Origin: Platanthera guangdongensis | Lineage: Eukaryota; Streptophyta; Magnoliopsida; Asparagales; Orchidaceae | Assembly: GCA_039583875.1 (NCBI GenBank) | Contig: CM077166.1 | Location: forward strand, 85,496,564-85,560,563 | Direction: 5' to 3' | DNA: 64,000 nucleotides | Shown here: piece by piece, positions 21,518-34,000 of the stretch | Position numbering within the stretch: position 1 is the stretch's first letter | Layout: each line of letters opens with the position of its first letter | The notes under the pieces: model-generated | Told to the model about the DNA's origin: nothing | Databases searched by the model: none | What the model saw: the letters and a program-made list of their open reading frames with translations, nothing else | Program-made: the position numbers and the translations under genes

Positions 21518-24500
21518 TGTAACATCCCATGTTACTTCTAGACCCCTCAACTTAGATTGGGTTAGGCATGGGGTGAGATTTGAGGAGACCAACTAAGTTG
21601 ACCCTAGGTAGTGGGTGGTAGCCATGTGGGGCCCACTATAAGACCATAGTCAAACTAGGTCAAACTAGCCTAAGTGGGGACCCTAGCCACACCATGACCC
21701 CACCACATTGCCCTAACCCTAAAAACAATCTAAGTGGACCCTAGGGTATGTCACTGGGTCAACATTTTGACCCCAGTTGATCAAGGTCAACCTTGGGCTT
21801 AAATTGGTCAAACCCACACTCATAGGCCCAATTAACCTAAGTGGGGCACCCCCTTGACCCAAACCAAGTTGGGTGGTGCCACTAGACCCATTTCCACCAA
21901 GTGGGTCAGTCCACCCACCATAGTTGACCAGTCAACCCCAAAAGTCAATTTGGTCAACAATTTGACCTAAGGAATGAAATGAAGGCCAAGTCATTCCCCC
22001 TTGGACCAAGCCCACCAAAATTGGCCCATAGTCAGCCCAAGTGAACAAGACCAGCCCTACCCCTCTAAATCAGGAGAGAGAATACATGCAAGGGGGTAAA
22101 ATTGGAATTTTTAGGAGAAGAGGAGAGAGAAAGAGGAATGAAGGAAATGGTGGCCACATGGCCACCCCATCAGCTGACTTAGGCTGCCCAAGACCAGGTG
22201 GCTGACCTCCCCTCTTTAATTCCAGCAGGAAACCAGGGCTGTGAGCCACATGGCTGCTGGGTGAAACCTCCAAAGCTCAAAACCGAGCTAACATTGGAGT
22301 TATCTCCACTTATAGGCCACCTCAGTCCAAACAGAGCTCACCATTAGCTTCAGAAGGCCGAGAGGAGTGGAATTCGACTACTTACTCATGGAGAACGGTG
22401 GAGAATTGAACTTTCGGGGAGGAGCTCGCTGGCGCACCACCACCACGGCAAACCGCCGCCTGACCCGCAACCAAGCCCTGATTCAGGTGCGTTTCACTTC
22501 ACCTCTACCCGTACTAGCTTCTTAGATCAAATAGGCGAGATATCGGGCTCAATTGAGCCCGATGCCATGTGAGAAAATCGAGAGAATTCCAAGTTTCTGA
22601 AACCGCTCGGGATCGCCGTCGCCGCCGTCTCCCGCCGCCCCATCGCCGGGAAATGATAGCCACCACCACCGTGAAGGTGATGGCACCGTTGGCCGGAGGT
22701 GGCGACGTCTCAGCTGGCCGGAAACCGCCGGCAAAATCACTCCAGGTCGGCTCGATCTCAGCCGTTGGCTGGAGGTAGACGATGACTAGATCCCGTTGGA
22801 TCTTACTTCAAGATTCGTGCTACAGAATAAATGATTCATTTCAATTTAATATATGAATAGTAACATTTCATGTCACACTTTTTCAGTACTTTTGCATGTT
22901 AAATTTAGGCCTCTTAGAGGCATTTCCAGAACTTAGGCCCTTAATGAAAGGTGTAGCATAGTGCCACCCTAAACTTACATTTTGGTGTAGTGTACAGTCC
23001 TGTAGGACATTTCTCCTAGGACTGGTCTTAGAATAGGGCAGAAAATATATTGGATGCCCTGGTCTCAATATTAGTCACCATGGCCCCACATTTTGGGCAC
23101 ATGCATGAGTAGGGCATACTTACCTCCTGCCAAAAGTTAGGAATTTTTGGAAAACATTTTCCTATAGTTTTTGGTAACATATCAAAATTTAAATAAATGG
23201 CATATATGGAGTTCTACTCCTCCCCATGGCCCCAAATTTTGGTGGTGGGTCAGTGGGGTCATCCTTGGTGCATGATAAAATTTTCAGCACCTTGGGTTCA
23301 CTGCATGTTGGGGAATCCACTTGCATGTACTAGCCTATGTTTAACCTTGGTGTGCAAATAGCAAAAATGCAATTTGGTGAATTTAGCCCAATGGTGACAT
23401 GCATGAGTCATGAAATTATTTACAGTGGTTCATTAGGGTAAACTTCACTCCTCAAATTAATAAGGGAATTTTTGGAATCAAAATTCCATTTATTGGAATT
23501 TATTTTAAAAATAGCTATTTTGGCATTAAAAATTGGAAAATAGGATTTATTCAAGTACAAATCCAAACAACTTTGCCAAGGCATAGATTACATCACATTT
23601 GACTTAGGAAAATTATGATTTCTCTGTTTTGAAGAACTTTGGAGTAGATACCCTAAATTTCTCATTTTACCCTTATCATGATAATTCTTGAAATGATGGA
23701 TTTATACCTCTGAAAAATTTGGAATTTATTCTACTGTTACAAAATGTTGTTATAAGTTTATCACAAATTTCTCAGAATTTAATGGATGCATTACTTGTGT
23801 TAAATTAGTACAATGGCATTTTGGTAAATATATTATATTGGAATCCCATAGGCCATCTTACATTAAATGTTGATGATTCTCTGTCAATAGCCATAATTTA
23901 GTGTTCTAAAGGCTCTGTACTTTTTCTGGAATTTTTGAGTATATAATGCTTATACTTCATTTGGAAAATGGAATTTTTGTGGAATTGATATTAAATTGAA
24001 AATGATAATAAATAGTTTAAGGAAAATTATGAAATTCTGTAGGCAGTAATATTTTGTCAATATACATCTCAGGAAAAATTCCCTAGGTCAGTGGATACTT
24101 AATCAAACTACTTCATGTGTAAAGTGACCTAGCATTTGAATTAAAAGAATTAATTAAAGGACTATTTGGCCAAGGAAAATTACGAGAATTCTTAGGGTAG
24201 TTCCCTTAGTCCATAACACCTTAGGATAAAAATTTAGGGGCAAGATGCCTTAAGGTTTGGAAGATCACAATTCTAGGGTAGGCATAGGTCATGGTCTGCA
24301 TATAACACAAATAGGTCCTGCCTTAGGGGAATTACCAGGGGATTGATTATCGGCAGAAATAAGAGAGAGTTCAACATGAGTAACCCTGGTGGGTAGAGTT
24401 GTCTTAGTGAGAGATTAAATGCAAGTCTTAGCTAGCAACTGGAGCGGGGATCGGAGGAAGACCGTCGTTTTCCCGGTAATACCTTAAGTTACTAGGGTTA

Positions 24501-26188
24501 TACTAAAGCAATAGGGAGAGCTGGGGAGATACATGGGTAGCCATCAACTTTTATAAATATCCTTGCGAAAGGGAACGCTGGGCGTAATCCCAACACAGTT
24601 CCTAGTGCCCCTTGAGAGCCCTTCACAGGGAATACCGGGGGCAGTCCTGGGATTAACCTTAAATCTCTAAGTATAATAAACTGTAGACAAGAGTAGTATA
24701 ATAGGTTAGGACATTGACGTACCTTCTCGCCCGTGTGGGGTTGGAGAGATTCATGATATATGCTCACCCGTTTTGGGGTTTGAGGGAGTTGGCATAAAGG
24801 CACTGATGTGCGTTCTCATCCGGGTTTGGGTTTGAGGGATTCAGGACGGGTTTTGGTCCTGCGAGCGGAAGGCTCGGTATGAAGTACTTGAATGTGCATA
24901 AATATCGTGGCGGGGCATGCGGTACTGGCCGTTCGTCACACCGATGGCAGTACAGTGCACCAGGCGGTTGTGGGAGTTAGAGGGGCGAGTGGGTTGTTTT
25001 ACACTGCGGTCTGGAGGACGACCCCCGATAACACACATCCGACCCAACAAGACTGACGGGTTTGTCAGCAAAGTACGTACGCGAGACTCTAGAGTGCACC
25101 TTGGACGTGTACAGAGGCGTATGAGAGGGGTCTAAGGCTTGGTAGTGTGCATACCGGTCTAGAAGCGGAGACGCCCGCTCCGCTGCTGCCGTAGCCACAG
25201 CGGTGGTACCCGAGAGTGATGCTAGCTCTCAAAAAGTGGGAACTAAAGGTCTGTGTGCACAGAGTCGTTGTATGTGAGTTGCACTTGCCTGCGCATAAAA
25301 TTGCATCATATCATTCATTCATATTAGGTCATACGTTTCATAGATCCTCATCATATAAATTAGTATGGGCTCTTTTATATGATAAGTTAAATTTCCTGGA
25401 AATCCTAACTTATATATTTGTATGGGCATTTATATAAGTTAGGGTACGTTTGTGATGATAGCATAGTGGTAGCTTAGCTTATTTACTTGTTCATGTTACT
25501 GTTCTTTACTTTCCTTTACTGCACCGCTCTTACTTATTACTTGTACCATACTTAGAACTGCTAGAGTAGGATTACATTACTTATTACAGCTCTAGTTAGA
25601 TATTGTCACCTGCTTCCACTTTGTTACCCCTTGTTGTCCTCCGCTTCGTCCTCCCGCTCGGTGCCTAGGAGATGCGGGGCGAGGTGCGGAGGAAACGACT
25701 TAGTCTTTTTGACTAATGGTCGGTGACCAACTATTTTTAGGAGCCCGTGGAGATGGAGCACCAGCACGTCGAGGAGGCAGGGCATGAGGAGCAGATACCA
25801 CTTCAGCAGGCTACTACCACTACTGTGCGTCCTCAGGTGGGACGAGATCTGATGATCTAGTTTAGCTTCCGCTTATACTATTTTGTGAGAGAGAGATTTG
25901 ATGTACTGGGCATAAGCCCTTTTTACTCTTTCTTCTGTACTATTCTGTGAACTATTGATGTACTATTCATTTCCTTTATATGATTGTACTGTGACTTGTG
26001 GACTGATGGCATTTATTTACAGTTTACTTCTTTCTTCTCATGTTGGCCTACAGGTTTATGATCGTACTAGCCGGCAGGATCGGCGTGTTGCGGTGTCGAC
26101 TAACCCGTGAGTTAGTGCCACCGTAAGACGGCGGTTCTGGGCATAAGATCCGGTAGCCCTCCTTGGTAAGGGGGATGGGGGTCTTACA
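21518..26188 (+). repeat. 5' LTR of element A (4.67 kb)
   Basis: It starts TGTAACATCCCATGTTAC and ends GGGGGTCTTACA. The first 450 bp hold 13 TTGAC/GTCAA cores, and the middle is AT-rich. Open frames of 60-105 codons in it (for example 22549-22778 and 24498-25198) recur in the 3' LTR but show no domain and are not called. It lacks the 16-17 bp stretch seen in the 3' LTR at about 32532. No gene is supported. Confidence 0.95.
21598..21966. promoter_or_regulatory. W-box-like TTGAC/GTCAA cluster in the A LTR
   Basis: Thirteen cores (five TTGAC, eight GTCAA) occur in about 370 bp, many paired as dyads such as GGTCAAC..TTTTGACC. TTGAC(C/T) is the WRKY-factor W-box. The 3' LTR has the same cluster, and F has a related one. 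Binding is inferred only from the motif. Confidence 0.55.
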
Positions 26189-26191
26189 AAC

Positions 26192-26203
26192 TGGTATCAA
26201 TGG
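26192..26203 (+). other. primer-binding site of element A
   Basis: TGGTATCAATGG starts three bases after the LTR end. The first eight bases match the complement of the initiator tRNA-Met 3' end (TGGTATCA), the usual primer of this lineage; the remainder departs from TGGTATCAGAGC. Confidence 0.75.
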
Positions 26204-26378
26204 AATAACGATCATAAGAGAAAGAAGTCCACAACATGGGACCACCCCCGCCCGAGCATTAGTTTGCGGACAAACTATGCAGCGGAAGCAGTGGTGTGCC
26301 CATGTGTAAAGTCACATAAATGGTCCACGAAGTACAATGTGTTAGGCTGGTTTTGATTTTTTTTTTTACCTTACCTTT

Positions 26379-27498
26379 ATGCAACCTCCACAGGTCGCAG
26401 CGCCGCAAAATGTGGCTCCTCCACCTCCAGCTACCACTCCATTCCTACATACGGAGATGGGGCAGACCCTGACGGCGATTTTGGATGCCTTTAGAGCCCA
26501 GCAAGTCCCGACTCCACAGCCAAATCCGGGGTCGAGCTGGCTGAGTGCATTCAAGAGCCTGTCCCCACCGACGTACCGCGGGACAGAGGATGCGGTGAAG
26601 ACAGAAGAATGGCTGGAGGCCATACACGAGATCTTAGCGGGCATCAGCTGCCCAGTCGGCCAGGCAGTACCTCTAGCCACCTCTGTGCTAGAGGCCCACG
26701 CGAAGAGATGGTGGAAGTCAGTCCGGGAGTCTACTTATGCGGACTTTGAGCTGTCAGAAATATCTTGGGAAGAGTTTGGCGATGTGTTTCTGGAGCACTT
26801 CGTCTCTGCTACGGACAGAGATGCTTTGGAGGAGAGATTTTTGAACCTCAAGCAGGGGACCAGATCAGTGATAGAGTACCAGAGAGAGTTCTCCCACTTG
26901 GCCAGGTTCGCGGGGATTCAGGACACCGACGATAGGAGGTATGCGAAGAGGTTCTACCGGGGCCTCAGGGATGATCTGAGGCAGGCTCTGTTATTCATTT
27001 CTCATGGAACAACCAGGCAGATCATCGAGATGGCGAAGAAGCTGGAGGCTGACCAGCTGATGGTGCGAGCCGGAGGGAAGAGACCATTTGATGGATCGAC
27101 ATCAGGTGAGAGCAGTAGGGGCTCTCAGAGGGGCAGGACCATTGGATACAGGAGGGGTGGGGGACGTCGTCGTCCCAACTTCAGGCAGGAGCAGGGGCCT
27201 CCTCCAGCTTTGGCTCCCCCACCTCTACAGATGCATGATCCAAGGAGACAGGATGACCGAGGCCACCGACAAGTGGTTTGTTATGGATGCCGCCAGCCTG
27301 GGCACATCAGGTCGGAGTGCCCGCACCGATTCCATCCCCCTCCTCCTCCTCCGCCTCCAGTGGCCCCTGTACAGCAGGGCTGAGGATGAGGACGAGGATG
27401 AGGCCGAGGCCGGGGATATCATGGCAGGAGGCGCGAGCAGGAACAGATATACGCCTTGGACCTCACAGAGCCAAGGAATCCCGAGGAGGTTATTACAG
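26379..27498 (+). pseudogene. gag of element A with three TGA codons near its end
   Basis: The Gag capsid precursor is open from ATG 26379 to TGA 27381. It has the chromovirus Gag core (PPTYRGTEDAVKTEEWLEAI, about residue 64; EFGDVFLEHF; RYAKRFYRGLR) and a CCHC zinc knuckle CYGCRQPGHIRSEC at about residues 304-317 for RNA binding. The same frame continues past three TGA codons (27381, 27387, 27396) through an Arg-Gly-rich stretch to YALDLTEPRNPEEVITG, the conserved block just before protease, ending at 27498. The TGAs fall where the repeat expects CGA (Arg), so they look like CpG deamination lesions. The frame meets an intron-like segment at 27499. Confidence 0.88.
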
Positions 27499-27599
27499 GT
27501 ACTTGAAGTTAATTATGAATTTTCTTGGATTTCCAATGATATATATTTAGTACCTGGAACTATAGGATAACAATTAACTTTCACATAAACAAACCTCAG
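27499..27599 (+). other. putative spliceosomal intron at the gag-protease junction of element A
   Basis: A 101-bp AT-rich block between GC-rich coding blocks. It begins GTACTTG and ends ACCTCAG, with a TTAAC branch-like site and pyrimidine-containing tail upstream. It interrupts a Gly codon after its first base (V-I-T-G, phase 1); joining 27498 to 27600 brings gag and pol into one frame. Unspliced reading stops at TGA 27504-27506. Elements B and C have AT-rich blocks at the same codon and phase. Splicing itself is not shown. Confidence 0.75.
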
Positions 27600-30500
27600 G
27601 CATAGTCATGATCAGCGGCAAGCCCGCTCATACTCTTTTCGACACGGGTGCTTCACACTCGTTCGTATCCGAGGCCTTCATCGACGCACTCGAAGGCGTG
27701 GAGAGGTTCCCTGGACTAGAGATGAGGGTACGTCTACCCGATGGATCGGAGCTGCGGACCACTGCACATTGTGATATGGAGGCCGAGATTGGCGGCAAGG
27801 CATTTGAGGCGCCGGCGACAATCCTGAAGCTGCAGGACTTTGATTTGATCTTGGGCATGGCCTGGTTGCATCGGAACCATGCCCAGATAGATTGCCCGTC
27901 CAGGAGGATCACGCTGAGACATGGCGACTCCCATGTCATCGTTGAAGGTATCCAGCCTATTTGCCACCTACTGTTATCTTCTGTACAGGCTGTGAAGGCC
28001 CATGAGCAGGGTGAAGAAGTGTATCTTGTCTGCTTCGAGATGGTGGGAACAGGAGCGACTATCTCAGATATTCCGGTGGTCCGGGATTTCTCCGACGTAT
28101 TCCCGGAGAAATTGCCCAGGCTACCGCCTGCTAGAGACTTGGATTTCAGGATTCAGCTAGTACCGGGAGCGAAGCCGGTGTCCCGGGCACCCTACAGGAT
28201 GGCTCCTAGGGAGTTAGCAGAATTCAGGACTCAACTACAGGAGCTAGTCGAGTCAGGATTTGTGCGGCCTAGTTCATCGCCATGGGGAGCGCCAGTTCTA
28301 TTTGTGAAGAAGAAGGACGGATCACTGCGATTATGTATAGATTACCGGGAGCTGAACCGGTTGACGGTCCGCAACACCTATCCTCTGTCTCGGATAGATG
28401 AGTTATTTGACTAGCTACAGGGAGCCTTCTGGTTCTCCAAGTTAGATCTGCGATCCGGATACTATCAGCTCCGTATCAGGGAGGAGGACATACCGAAGAC
28501 GGCATTCAGTTCGCGCTATGGATTATACGAATTCACGGTGATGCCTTTTGGGCTCACGAATGCTCCTGCTGCATTCATGAGTTTAATGAACCGTGTTTTC
28601 GAGCCTTTCTTAGACCGCTTCGTGATTGTATTCATCGACGACACCCTTATTTATTATCGGACTCAGGAGGAGCATACGGAGCACTTGACACAGGTCTTGC
28701 AGAGGCTGAGGGAGACCCAGATGTACGCAAAATTTTCAAAGTGCCAGTTCTGGTTGCAGGAGGTGGCATTCCTAGGGCACACGATCAGTGGGGCTGGGTT
28801 AGCAGTGGACCCGACCAAGATAGAGACAGTGAGGGATTGGCCACGGCCGAAGACCGCATCTGACATCCGCAGTTTCTTGGGACTAGCAGGCTATTACCGC
28901 AAGTTCGTGGAGGGGTTCTCGAGGATAACACTCCCCCTCACATCCTTGACGAAGAAGGATGCAGATTTTGTTTGGTCAGAGCGGTGTGAGACGGCTTTTC
29001 AGGAGCTGAAGGACCGACTCATCTCATCCCCCATCCTTGCACTTCCATCCGGGAGCGAAGGATTCCAGATCTACACGGACGCCTCTTATCAGGGGATGGG
29101 TGCAGTCCTAATGCAGCATGGACACGTTATTGCTTATGCTTCGAGACAGTTGAAGAAGCATGAGCATAACTATCCAGTACATGATCTAGAGCTCGAGGCT
29201 GTGGTTTTTGCCCTAAAGATATGGAGACATTATTTATACGGGATTCATTGTGACATCTTTTCAGATCACAAGAATCTCAAGTATATTGATACGCAGAAGG
29301 ACCTAAACCTGAGACAGAGGAGGTGGCTGGAGTTCCTCTATGATTATGACTACAAGATCCACTATCACCTGGGGAAAGCGAACACGGTTGCGGATGCTTT
29401 GAGCAGGAGGGCCGGCACTTCTGGACCGGAGCCCCGATTGATGTCTATAGAGCTGCTTCAGATGATTGAGGACATGCACATTACCGTGGTGTCCGAGGCC
29501 GAGCCAGTGGTATATAGAGAGTATTTGAGCTCCGTGATCAGCTGCGATGATATACAGGAGCGCATCCGAGCACATCAGAGGCTGGATGCTGCGTTACAGC
29601 CGATTTTCAGTGCCCTAGAGAGGGGCAAGGTCGAGGACTACACGTTGCAGGATGATCTTCTTCGGTTCCGGGGGCGCATCTACATACCAGCAGGAGGCAG
29701 TATCCGGGAGGACATACTCCGGGAGGCACATTGCTCGAGATATTCAGTACACCCCGGCATCACCAAGATGTGGGCAGATTTGCGGAGATCTATGTATTGG
29801 CCCGGGATGAAGAGGGAGATCACGGATTTTGTGACCCATTGCGAGACCTGCCAGCGTGTGAAGGCGGAATGCAAGAGCCCGGGAGGTTTACTACAGCCAC
29901 TGCCAGTTCCAGAGTGGAAGTTCGAGGACATTGCTATGGACTTCGTACACGGATTGCCTCGCTCCCACTCTGGGCATGATTCTATATGGGTTATAGTGGA
30001 CAGATTGACCAAGGTAGCGCGGTTTATTCCAGTTCGGAAGGATGCCCCAGTTGCAGTCCTGGTGAGACTATTTGTGGAGCAGTACATCAGATATCATGGT
30101 ATCCCCAGGACTATTGTTTCGGACCGTGATGGTCGGTTCACTTCGAGCGAGTGGAGGTCTGTGCATGCTTATTTGGGATCTCGGCTTACCTTTAGTACCG
30201 CCTTCCACCCGCAGACCGACGGACAGACCGAGCGGACCATCCGGACCATGGAGGACCTGCTCAGATTATGCATATTGGATACGGGGAGGCCTTGGGAGAG
30301 GCTGCTGCCATTGATCGAGTTCTCGTATAATAACAGCCACCAGGCTAGCATCAGGATGGCTCCGTACGAGGCTCTTTATGGGAGGAGATGCCGGACACCG
30401 CTATCATGGGTACAGGATGTGGATACCAGGGCTCTGGGATCTGATTATATAGAGGACACTGAGGCTCAGATTCGATTGATCAGGGATCGGCTACTGGAGG

Positions 30501-31000
30501 CCCAGAGCAGGCAGGCAAAGTATTATGATGCTCGGCACCGGCAGGTGGAGTTCCAGGTTGGAGACAGGGTATTCTTGAAGATACGTCCGGTACACGGTGT
30601 TTCACGGGTGCGGAGGCACAAGAAGCTTAGTCCACGATACATGGGGCCCTACCTGATCCGGGAGCGGATCGGCCCCTTAGCTTACCGACTGCAGCTGCCA
30701 CCGGAGTTGGGTGCACTACATGACGTCTTCCATGTCTCTTCCTTACGGAGAGCTCTCCTTCGGCCGGAGCAGCACATCACTACTACAGCCGGACCGGTAG
30801 AGCCTGATAGATCAGTGAGATTGGAGCCGATCCGGATTGACGATACAGCCATCCGAGTGTTGCGGAAGAAGAAGGTTCCCCTTGTGAAGGTGCTGTGGTC
30901 CAACCATGGACGGGAAGAGCACACTTGGGAGCCGAGAGATCTGATGCTGGAGCAACACCCGGAGCTATTCGCATCAGGTACATTTAAGTTATGCTTTTAA
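27600..31000 (+). pseudogene. pol of element A: protease, RT, RNase H, integrase, chromodomain (one nonsense codon)
   Basis: One frame from the exon boundary at 27600 to 31000, broken only by TAG 28412-28414, which follows SRIDELFD where Gln is normal. Protease has [11 protein letters not shown], catalytic Asp codon at 27641. RT has [26 protein letters not shown] and catalytic FIDD with its Phe at 28631. RNase H has TDAS, with Asp at 29078. The integrase has an HHCC finger (about 29730-29870) and a catalytic triad Asp 29939, Asp 30122, Glu 30230 (35 residues between the last two). The C-terminus carries the chromodomain block [18 protein letters not shown] and [10 protein letters not shown], then ends HPELFASG. 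All catalytic residues seen are intact. Length fits Tekay-type Pol. Confidence 0.94.
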
Positions 31001-31085
31001 GATTCTTGATAATTCTTGCAATTCGAACCCCGTAGACCCGAACTTAAATTTCGGGGACGAAATTATTTTCTTGTTTATTGGAATT
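31001..31085 (+). other. 3' non-coding tail of element A with atypical PPT
   Basis: It contains the conserved ATTTCGGGGACGAAAT dyad of this lineage. The AGGGGGAG purine tract that follows it in B and C is absent; instead TATTTTCTTGTTTATTGGAATT leads into the LTR in two AT-rich steps. No gene. Confidence 0.7.
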
Positions 31086-34000
31086 TGTAACATCCCATGT
31101 TACTTCTAGACCCCTCAACTTAGATTGGGTTAGGCATGGGGTAAGATTTGAGGAGACCAACTAGGTTTGACCATAGGTAGTGGGTGGTAGCCATGTGGGG
31201 CCCACTATAAGACCATAGTCAAACTAGGTCAAACTAGCCTAAGTGGGGACCCTAGCCACACCATGACCCCACCACATTGCCCTAACCCTAAAAACAATCT
31301 AAGTGGACCCTAGGGTATGTCACTGGGTCAACATTTTGACCCTAGTTGACCAAGGTCAACCTTGGGCTTAAATTGGTCAAACCCACACTCATAGGCCCAA
31401 TTAACCTAAGTGGGGCACCCCCTTGACCCAAACCAAGTTGGGTGGTGCCACTAGACCCATTTCCACCAAGTGGGGTCAGTACACCCACCATAGTTGACCA
31501 GTCAACCCCAAAAGTCAATTTGGTCAACAATTTGACCTAAGGAATGAAATGAAGGCCAAGTCATTCCCCCTTGGACCAAGCCCACCAAAATTGGCCCATA
31601 GTCAGCCCAAGTGAACAAGACCAGCCCTACCCCTCTAAATCAGGAGAGAGAATACATGCAAGGGGGTAAAATTGGAATTTTTAGGAGAAGAGGAGAGAGA
31701 AAGAGGAATGAAGGAAATGGTGGCCACATGGCCACCCCATCAGCTGACTTAGGCTGCCCAAGACCAGGTGGCTGACCTCCCCTCTTTAATTCCAGTAGGA
31801 AACCAGGGCTGTGAGCCACATGGCTGCTGGGTGAAACCTCCAAAGCTCAAAACCGAGCTAACATTGGAGTTATCTCCACTTATAGGCCACCTCAGTCCAA
31901 ACAGAGCTCACCATTAGCTTCAGAAGGCCGAGAGGAGTGGAATTCGACTACTTACTCATGGAGAACGGTGGAGAATTGAACTTTCGGGGAGGAGCTCGCC
32001 GGCGCACCACCACCACGGCAAACCGCCGCCTGACCCGCAGCCAAGCCCTGATTCAGGTGCGTTTCACTTCACCTCTACCCGTACTAGCTTCTTAGATCAA
32101 ATAGGCGAGATATCGGGCTCAATTGAGCCCGATGCCATGTGAGAAAATCGAGAGAATTCCAAGTTTCTGAAACCACTCGGGATCGCCGTCGCCGCCGTCT
32201 CCCGCCGCCCCATCGCCGGGAAATGATAGCCACCACCACCGTGAAGGTGATGGCACCGTTGGCCGGAGGTGGCGACGTCTCAGCTGGCCGGAAACCGCCG
32301 GCAAAATCGCTCCAGGTCGGCTCGATCTCAGCCGTTGGCTGGAGGTAGACGATGACCAGATCCCGTTGGATCTTACTTCAAGATTCGTGCTACAGAATAA
32401 ATGATTCATTTCAATATAATATATGAATAGTAACATTTCCTGTCACACTTTTTCAGTACTTTTGCATGTTAAATGTAGGCCTCTTAGAGGCATTTCCAGA
32501 ACTTAGGCCCTTAATGAAAGGTGTAGCATAGGGCCTTACCTTTAATTTGCCACCCTAAACTTACATTTTGGTGTAGTGTACAGTCCTGTAGGACATTTCT
32601 CCTAGGACTGGTCCTAGAATAGGGCAGAAAATATATTGGATGCCCTGGTCTCAATATTAGTCACCATGGCCCCAAATTTTGGGCACATGCATGAGTAGGG
32701 CATACTTACCTCCTGCCAAAAGTTAGGAATTTTTGGAAAACATTTTCCTATACTTTTTGGTAACATATCAAAATTTAAATAAATGGCATATATGGAGTTC
32801 TACTCCTCCCCATGGCCCCAAATTTTGGTGGTGGGTCAGTGGGCTCATCCTTGGTGCATGATAAAATTTTCAGCACCTTGGGTTCACTGCATGTTGGGGA
32901 ATCCACTTGCATGTGCTAGCCTATGTTTAACCTTGGTGTGCAAATAGCAAAAATGCAATTTGGTGAATTTAGCCCAATGGTTACATGCATGAGTCATGAA
33001 ATTATTTACAGTGGTTCATTAGGGTAAACTTCACTCCTCAAATTAATAAGGGAATTTGTGGAATCAAAATTCCATTTATTGGAATTTATTTTAAAAATAG
33101 CTATTTTGGCATTAAAAATTGGAAAATAGGATTTATTCAAGTACAAATCCAAACAACTTTGCCAAGGCATAGATTACATCACATTTGACTTAGGAAAATT
33201 ATGATTTCTCTGTTTTGAAGAACTTTGGAGTAGATACCCTAAATTTCCCATTTTACCCTTATCATGATAATTCTTGAAATGATGGATTTATACCTCTGAA
33301 AAATTTGGAATTTATTCTACTGTTACAAAATGTTGTTATAGGTTTATCACAAATTTCTCAGAATTTAATGGATGCATTACTTGTGTTAAATTAGTACAAT
33401 GACATTTTGGTAAATATATTATATTGGAATCTCATAGGCCATCTTACATTAAATGTTGATGATTCTCTGTCAATAGCTATAATTTAGTGTTCTAAAGGCC
33501 CTGTACCTTTTCTGGAATTTTTGAGTATATAATGCTTATACTTCATTTGGAAAATGGAATTTTTGTGGAATTGATATTAAATTGAAAATGATAATAAATA
33601 ATTTAAGGAAAATTATGAAATTCTGTAGGCAGTAATATTTTGTCAATATACATCTCAGGAAAAATTCCCTAGGTTAGTGGATACTTAATCAAACTACTTC
33701 ATGTGTAAAGTGACCTAGCATTTGAATTAAAAGAATTAATTAAAGGACTATTTGGCCAAGGAAAATTACGAGAATTCTTAGGGTAGTTCCCTTAGTCCAT
33801 AACACCTTAGGATAAAAATTTAGGGGCAAGATGCCTTAAGGTTTGGAAGATCACAATTCTAGGGTAGGCATAGGTCATGGTCTGCATATAACACAAATAG
33901 GTCCTGCCTTAGGGGAATTACCAGGGGATTGATTATCGACAGAAATAAGAGAGAGTTCAACATGAGTAACCCTGGTGGGTAGAGTTGTCTTAGTGAGAGA

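Noticed and set aside
22549..25198. Repeated open frames in the A LTRs (also at 32119-34784)
   Set aside because: Present in both LTRs only because the LTRs are copies; short, no domain, many overlap on opposite strands.
26192..26203. tRNA gene at PBS sites
   Set aside because: Only 12-18 bp complementary to tRNA 3' ends, no cloverleaf around them; they are primer-binding sites.
27499..27599. Programmed ribosomal frameshift as the link between gag and pol in A
   Set aside because: Pre-protease block VITG and the protease start lie on either side of a 101-bp AT-rich gap; a frameshift could not bypass the TGA and the non-coding gap, while removal of the gap restores the alignment exactly.
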